From contig CAIUQV010000386.1 in the NCBI GenBank assembly GCA_903901375.1, positions 1 to 28,556 on the forward strand: 28,556 nucleotides of DNA, read 5' to 3'. This DNA comes from an uncultured Ignavibacteriota bacterium (GTDB taxonomy: Bacteria > Bacteroidota > Ignavibacteria > Tepidaquicellales > Tepidaquicellaceae). This document shows, piece by piece, positions 23,697-28,556 of the stretch. The position numbers and the translations under genes were made by a program. The notes beneath the pieces are model-generated. The model did not search any database. It was not told the DNA's origin and worked only from the letters and a program-made list of their open reading frames with translations. Within the stretch, counting starts at the first letter, position 1. Each line of letters begins with the position of its first letter.

Positions 23697-25358
23697 TTAA
23701 CTATTTTCACCGGGTTCTTCTTTAGGTAAAATGACCATAAAAGTACTGCCTTCTTTTTCTGTGCTTGATACGATAATCTCGCCATTGTTTTTATCTAAAA
23801 ATTCTTTGCAAAGTATTAATCCTATTCCGGTTCCTTTTTCGCCCATTGTACCTTTTGAACTCGTTGATTTATCTATTTTAAATAAATTTTCCATTACTCT
23901 TTTTGGTATACCAACCCCTTTGTCTGTAACTGATATTTTAATTTTGTCTGGGGTTTCCTCCGAGGTTATTTTTATGTAGCCGTCTGTGTATGAAAATTTA
24001 ATTGCATTCGTAAGAAGGTTTCGAATAACCGTTTTAGTCATCTCTATATCAGCATAAACATAGGTTTCATTCGGCACGGTAGTGATAATTTTTATATTCT
24101 TTGCTTGGGCGAAGTTTTTTAGAGAAGTAATTGACTCATTAATTAAAATACTTATGTCGGCAAGAACAGGTTCCACCTTCGCCGCCCCAATCTGAACACG
24201 GGACCATTCCAATAAGTTTTCAAGCAATTTATACGCGGACTCAGCAGATTTTTTAATAAATGAAATCATCTTTTGTTTTTCGGCGTCATCATACTGTTCA
24301 AAAGAGCTGTTTAGTATTTCTGTGAACCCCAGAATACCCATAAACGGGTTTTTAAGGTCGTGAGCAATAATTGAAAAAAACTTATCTTTTGCAATATTTA
24401 ACTCTTTAAGGCTTCTTTCACTATTTCTCAGTTGTTCTTCTACTAGTTTTCGTTCGAGTGTATTAGAAATTATTTCACTGAATAATTTCACCGAAAAAAG
24501 CTCTCTTTCGTCCCATTCTTTAACAGTAATAATAGAATCAAACCCTAAAATACCCCTTATTTTATTGTTATAGTTCAACCCAATTGCGGTGTATGATTTA
24601 ATTCCCAGAGATTCTATAAGCTTCTTCTCAACAGACGCCTCTGCCGGAAAATCGGACAATTTATTTATAGAAAGAATTTTATTTTCTTTTAATTTAAACA
24701 ACGACCATTTTATGCTGTCCAGGGGCACATCTTTCATACGACTTGTTACAGAATACTTATTATCAAAACACCACTCATAAACAGAATCATAAGTATTGTT
24801 GTTTTCGTTAATAATAAGGATGAAGGATTTATCAACACCGGCATACTTGCTGAACATTTTAAGCGAATCAACTATAACGGCATCCAGGTCTTCGGTCTTT
24901 GTTGCCAGTAACTGTGTAGATATACGTGAAATCAATTCTTCACTTTTTAGCTGACGCTCAAGGCGCTCCTCCATCAAATGTTTGTAAAGAGCAACTTCTA
25001 TGACCGTCTTTAGTTCTCTTTCTTCAAAGGGTTTGATAATATAACCAAATGGTTGTGTTAATTTTGCTCTTGAAAAAGTTTTTTCGTCTGAATATGATGT
25101 AAGATAAATTAAAGGTATGCTGTAATCTTTGCTAATTATTTCGTAAGTTTGGATGCCGTCCAATTTTCCTTTTAACATAATGTCCATTAATATTAAATCC
25201 GGTTTATCATTTTTAACAGATGCCAGGGCTTCTTCCCCTGAAATTACCTGTCCGGTAACCTCGTAACCGAGAGATTTCAACCGGAACGCAATATCTTCTG
25301 ATACAAGTAATTCGTCCTCAACAATAAGAATTTTTTTAGCGCTATCAGGTTGATTCAT
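23697..25358 (-). CDS. Receiver-GAF-histidine kinase protein, 553 aa
   Basis: Cytoplasmic signalling protein with an N-terminal receiver (about 8-125): acidic Glu14-Asp15, phospho-acceptor Asp59 (LILMDIML) and Lys in YIIKPF. Residues about 135-310 look like a GAF domain. A HisKA helix follows with His333 in FFSIIAHDLKNPF, then a HATPase domain (NAIKFSYTDGYIKI, VTDKGVGIP, GEKGTGIGLILCKEF). It therefore accepts a phosphoryl group and is itself a kinase, and has no DNA-binding or enzymatic output. Its start overlaps the end of the propeller kinase gene by 14 nt, so the natural donor for Asp59 is that kinase (inference). Confidence 0.93.
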   Translation of the reverse strand: MNQPDSAKKILIVEDELLVSEDIAFRLKSLGYEVTGQVISGEEALASVKNDKPDLILMDIMLKGKLDGIQTYEIISKDYSIPLIYLTSYSDEKTFSRAKLTQPFGYIIKPFEERELKTVIEVALYKHLMEERLERQLKSEELISRISTQLLATKTEDLDAVIVDSLKMFSKYAGVDKSFILIINENNNTYDSVYEWCFDNKYSVTSRMKDVPLDSIKWSLFKLKENKILSINKLSDFPAEASVEKKLIESLGIKSYTAIGLNYNNKIRGILGFDSIITVKEWDERELFSVKLFSEIISNTLERKLVEEQLRNSERSLKELNIAKDKFFSIIAHDLKNPFMGILGFTEILNSSFEQYDDAEKQKMISFIKKSAESAYKLLENLLEWSRVQIGAAKVEPVLADISILINESITSLKNFAQAKNIKIITTVPNETYVYADIEMTKTVIRNLLTNAIKFSYTDGYIKITSEETPDKIKISVTDKGVGIPKRVMENLFKIDKSTSSKGTMGEKGTGIGLILCKEFLDKNNGEIIVSSTEKEGSTFMVILPKEEPGENS

Positions 25359-28317
25359 TATTCATTCGTAGTTTTATTTCAAAAAATAATCCATTAATAC
25401 TGTTTATATTATATTCTCCATTATGCTGCTTAACCAGCATTTTAACTAGCTTCAGTCCCAACGAATCTTTTTTCTCTATGTCTGAAATATTACCAATTCC
25501 GATTCCGTTATCTCTAATTGATAATAAAAGCATTTCGTCATCGCGCTTACTTATTCTAATGAAAATATCACCTTTTCTATTGTTTGGAAAGGCATATTTA
25601 AACGAATTAGAAATAAGTTCATTAATTATCAATCCACACGCAATCGCCAAATCAATATTAATATAAATTTCCTGAACATCAAGATTCACGTTTATGTAAG
25701 CAGTATTAACAAGAAATACCCTCTTTAAATATTCTATTAAGCTTCCAACATAATTAGAAATATCCAGTTCAGAAAATTTCTTAGATTGATAGAGTTTCTC
25801 GTGTATAAGTGCCATAGAACGAATTCTGTTCTGGCTTTCTTTAATTATTTCATTTAAGTGAATATCTTTTTCTCTGCTTGACTGAAGACTCAAAAGACTG
25901 GAAATAATTTGCATATTATTCTTGACCCTGTGATGAATCTCTTTAAGAAGTGTTTCCCTGTAATTACTTTCCGTTTCCTTAAGTTCTTTTGTAACCCTTT
26001 CAATTTCCACTTTAAGAAAACGGCTATATTTTTGCTGCTCAAAATAATGCTGAACGGAGTATATGGCTCCACCTAAAATAAGAACACAAAACAGCAAAAA
26101 CCACCATTTCATGTAATATGGTTTATTAATAATAATCTCGGAAGATTTTGTAATGGGTCCCCAAATACCATTAGCATTTTTCATTTGTACAAATAGAGTA
26201 TAGTTTCCAGATTTTAGATTATTAAAAACTATCTCATTAGAAACAAAAGGTTTTTCGCGAACCCATTCATCGTCATACCCGTTTAACTTCCAGCGAATCG
26301 CGTTTTCTTTTTCGTTAATAAAAGAAACCCCGGTTACAGAAAATGTAATATTGTTATCATTATGGTTAAATTCGGTTACATTAGTCCTAGTATTTTGACT
26401 ATAAATATTTTTAATTACTACAGTAGAAAAAATTGTAGTATCGTTTTTTAAATCGTATTCCTTGTAGTAACAAGATACCCCATTATTTGTTCCAAACCAA
26501 ATTCTTTTATTGTTATCTATTGTACAAGCAGAGCGATTAACCTCGTTACCTGCAAATCCATCTTTGGTTGTATATGTATATAGCTTTTTACCGTCGTATC
26601 GGATTACTCCCAGATCGGTTCCAAACCACAAATTATTAGAACTGTCTTTTTGTATTAAATAAACGGGTCTGTCTATTTTAATGTTTTCATTTAATGTACA
26701 TTTTACAATAGAATCATTTCTAATTTCACAAAGGCCGCCGGACGTTCCTATATAAAGAACACCATTTGGCTCTTGATAAGCCGAAAAAGTGTTTTTTAGA
26801 TTATTATCATTTGAGGTATATTGTTTGATCTCATTTTCTGATTTTAAAAATACACCCATACCAACGGCACAAAATAATAAATTATTATTACTTAGTTTAA
26901 TAATCTTTCTTACGTTAAATTCTGTTGGAAAACCGTTTGCTTTTATAAGTTCTTTACCGTTAAAAGTATAAAGGTGGCGGGTTGTTGCTAGCCACATAAC
27001 CCCTTTTTCGTCTTGCTGAACAGATGTTGCCAAACCTTCAATTTTACTAGATTTTTCAAATGGTCGTTTAACTAAATTCTTATCTACAACAAAAAAACCT
27101 TTTACGTTTGTTGCTGCCCATATTTTATCCTCTTTATCTTTGAATAAATCTAAAGTTCTTATTAAACCGTCCTGCTCTTTGTATATAGAATCAATTAACT
27201 GAAGATAATTAAATTCTTTGCCATTATAAAAAAACAGTCCATAATGACCACCAAATATGATTCTCCCGGATGATAATTTTTCAATGGCGGAGATATCATT
27301 CTCTTGGCTATAAAAAACATCGCTGTAATTAATAAAGGTTTGGGTAATTAATTTACTTACTCCCCGGAGGGTTGTTATCCAAACATTTTTTTCAAAATCT
27401 ATAAATACAGAAGTTGCCCCCCCTGCTATTAACCCATTAGCAACTCCTAATGTTGTAACTTTATTATCAAAGCTTGAATAATAATTAAGAGAAAATTGAT
27501 TATATATAAAATATCCTCCTTTTTTATCTGGCGTAATTGATAATGTTGGATTATAATCGTCATAGGTTATTATAAGTTTTTCGGTAATTTTAACAAACTG
27601 GCTATTTTCAATATATCCAAAGTATTTATTTCCGCCTATAAATAGCTTTATTCCGTTTGAACTCTTTTCTAAAAAAAGTCCGTTTGGAACGAAAGGAATA
27701 GAGATATTAGACTTAGTAATACTTCCATCAGGATTAAAATTATACAACCCCTTGTCTGTAGCAATAATTATAACATTCTCCATTCTAATGGCAGAATGAA
27801 TTCGGGATATTTTTGTTTCTTGGGGAAAAGTAAGTGTTTTCCATATTGTATCATAACAGTAAAGTATTTCACCAAGGTGGCCGGATACAAAAATAATTCT
27901 CTTCGAATTAATTGTATCTACAATAAAGGATGTAATATAGCTTCGAGAAAAATAAGAACTTTGAAATACATTAATTTGTTGACCATTATTAAAATATGAT
28001 ATAAAAGCATCAATATTTCTTGTTAAAGACCAGATTTTTCCTTTCTCATCTATACATAATTTAAAATTATCTGGTCCGATAGCCTCATAAGAAAAATTTA
28101 ACGTGCTCCAGTTAATACCATCATAAACTGAAAAACCCTTTTTTGTACAAAACCACATACTTCCTTCACAATCCTGAGCAACAGACCATACTGAAGAATT
28201 TATTAAACCACTTTGTTCATTATAATGAGTTATATTATAGTTTTGTGAAAACAAATTATCACAAAACAATATAATTGAAATAAAAAGAGCTAATCTAAAT
28301 AAACCAGAGTATCTCAT
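25345..28317 (-). CDS. Beta-propeller (Reg_prop/Y_Y_Y) sensor histidine kinase, 990 aa
   Basis: Membrane sensor with signal peptide 1-24 (IILFCDNLFS, then QN). Residues about 30-640 carry repeated W-F-x-T/G-x-x-G-V-type Reg_prop strands (for example NLWFGTDLGVIRYDG and RIWFGTNNGVSCY) building two periplasmic propellers, followed by a Y_Y_Y domain (NGYDDEWVREKP to FVQMKNANGIWG). One transmembrane helix lies at about 738-757, then a coiled coil. The kinase is HisKA_2 type: KEIHHRVKNNMQIISSLL, with His796 before Arg-Val-Lys-Asn as probable phospho-site. The HATPase N-box is 899-910 and DNGIG 936-940. It starts 3 nt after recN and overlaps the next gene by 14 nt. There is no receiver or AraC output, unlike Bacteroides hybrid systems. 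The ligand is unknown. Confidence 0.95.
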   Translation of the reverse strand: MRYSGLFRLALFISIILFCDNLFSQNYNITHYNEQSGLINSSVWSVAQDCEGSMWFCTKKGFSVYDGINWSTLNFSYEAIGPDNFKLCIDEKGKIWSLTRNIDAFISYFNNGQQINVFQSSYFSRSYITSFIVDTINSKRIIFVSGHLGEILYCYDTIWKTLTFPQETKISRIHSAIRMENVIIIATDKGLYNFNPDGSITKSNISIPFVPNGLFLEKSSNGIKLFIGGNKYFGYIENSQFVKITEKLIITYDDYNPTLSITPDKKGGYFIYNQFSLNYYSSFDNKVTTLGVANGLIAGGATSVFIDFEKNVWITTLRGVSKLITQTFINYSDVFYSQENDISAIEKLSSGRIIFGGHYGLFFYNGKEFNYLQLIDSIYKEQDGLIRTLDLFKDKEDKIWAATNVKGFFVVDKNLVKRPFEKSSKIEGLATSVQQDEKGVMWLATTRHLYTFNGKELIKANGFPTEFNVRKIIKLSNNNLLFCAVGMGVFLKSENEIKQYTSNDNNLKNTFSAYQEPNGVLYIGTSGGLCEIRNDSIVKCTLNENIKIDRPVYLIQKDSSNNLWFGTDLGVIRYDGKKLYTYTTKDGFAGNEVNRSACTIDNNKRIWFGTNNGVSCYYKEYDLKNDTTIFSTVVIKNIYSQNTRTNVTEFNHNDNNITFSVTGVSFINEKENAIRWKLNGYDDEWVREKPFVSNEIVFNNLKSGNYTLFVQMKNANGIWGPITKSSEIIINKPYYMKWWFLLFCVLILGGAIYSVQHYFEQQKYSRFLKVEIERVTKELKETESNYRETLLKEIHHRVKNNMQIISSLLSLQSSREKDIHLNEIIKESQNRIRSMALIHEKLYQSKKFSELDISNYVGSLIEYLKRVFLVNTAYINVNLDVQEIYINIDLAIACGLIINELISNSFKYAFPNNRKGDIFIRISKRDDEMLLLSIRDNGIGIGNISDIEKKDSLGLKLVKMLVKQHNGEYNINSINGLFFEIKLRMNNEST

Positions 28318-28320
28318 ACC

Positions 28321-28556
28321 TTATTTTTTAAATTCTCTTAACTCTTTTGCCGTAACTTTAGATGCTGCGGTTATTTGTTCTCCGCTCAATAACCTCGCAA
28401 CCTCCTCTATAACCTCTTCTTCAGTAAGTGATTTTATTTCTGCAACTGTTTTTCCGTTAACTTCTTTTTTACTAACATAATAATTACTGTCACCCATAGA
28501 TGCTATTTGTGGTAAATGGGTAATTGAAATTATCTGATGTGATTTTGCCAGCTCAG
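28321..28556 (-). CDS. recN: DNA repair protein RecN, C-terminal 77 residues (partial)
   Basis: The frame is open to the right edge and ends at a TAA whose complement is 28321-28323. It reads HQIISITHLPQIASMGD, then YYVSKKEVNGKTVAEIKSL, then EEVARLLSGEQIT. This is the end of the ABC-ATPase head of RecN, an SMC-like protein that helps repair double-strand breaks: the ITHLPQIA segment contains the H-loop His, and ARLLSG with the final AKEL is the family tail. It is upstream of the sensor kinase with only 3 nt between them, so the kinase probably rides on the recN transcript. Confidence 0.9.
   Translation of the reverse strand, partial: ELAKSHQIISITHLPQIASMGDSNYYVSKKEVNGKTVAEIKSLTEEEVIEEVARLLSGEQITAASKVTAKELREFKK

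Noticed and set aside
1..28556. tRNA, rRNA, riboswitch or CRISPR array
   Set aside because: No cloverleaf, rRNA motif, known riboswitch core or regularly spaced repeats were seen by eye; a covariance-model scan would be needed to exclude small RNAs.

Overview
The window is AT-rich bacterial DNA, densely coded, with 22 recognisable genes, three of them in a convincing multi-gene operon for drug efflux. Gene content points to the Bacteroidota/Ignavibacteriota (FCB) side of the tree: a beta-propeller (Reg_prop/Y_Y_Y) sensor kinase, weak or absent Shine-Dalgarno sites at many starts, several matches to the TAnnTTTG -7 promoter element known from Bacteroidota, many secreted proteins and lipoproteins, and a DUF4143 ATPase. 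The exact lineage cannot be fixed from this sequence alone.

Layout. 1-1717 (-): 5'-coding part of a large secreted subtilisin-like peptidase that runs off the left edge. 1919-5613: small single genes (two lipoproteins of unknown role, a VOC protein, a cold-shock protein, a DinB-fold protein, a glutathione peroxidase). 5614-7423: an accessory patch. An AAA/DUF4143 ATPase gene sits behind a striking 76-bp symmetric operator-like palindrome and is followed directly by a decayed second copy of the 3' end of the glutathione peroxidase gene, so the ATPase is bracketed by direct repeats of gpx. 7424-8425 (-): ornithine carbamoyltransferase with its own terminator. 8631-14360 (+): enoyl-CoA hydratase, a trypsin-TPR secreted protease that starts on TTG, then sdhA, an unknown secreted protein, and sdhB packed tightly together; no membrane-anchor subunit is visible. 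14414-20546 (-): RND pump, membrane-fusion protein, TolC-type channel and their TetR regulator, with a perfect 30-bp inverted repeat abutting the tetR start codon. 20721-23669 (+): flavin reductase, SAM methyltransferase and a SufS-like PLP enzyme. 23697-28556 (-): recN (partial), a propeller sensor kinase and a receiver-GAF-kinase protein in one transcription unit.

How it works together. The sdh genes feed electrons from succinate to the quinone pool. The TetR operator suggests self-regulated, inducible efflux. The two kinases look like successive steps of one phosphorelay with no output domain in view. The most noteworthy part is 5515-7065: an ATPase cassette of unknown function, flanked by gpx 3'-end repeats, with an elaborate palindromic control region overlapping a likely promoter that would give a nearly leaderless mRNA.
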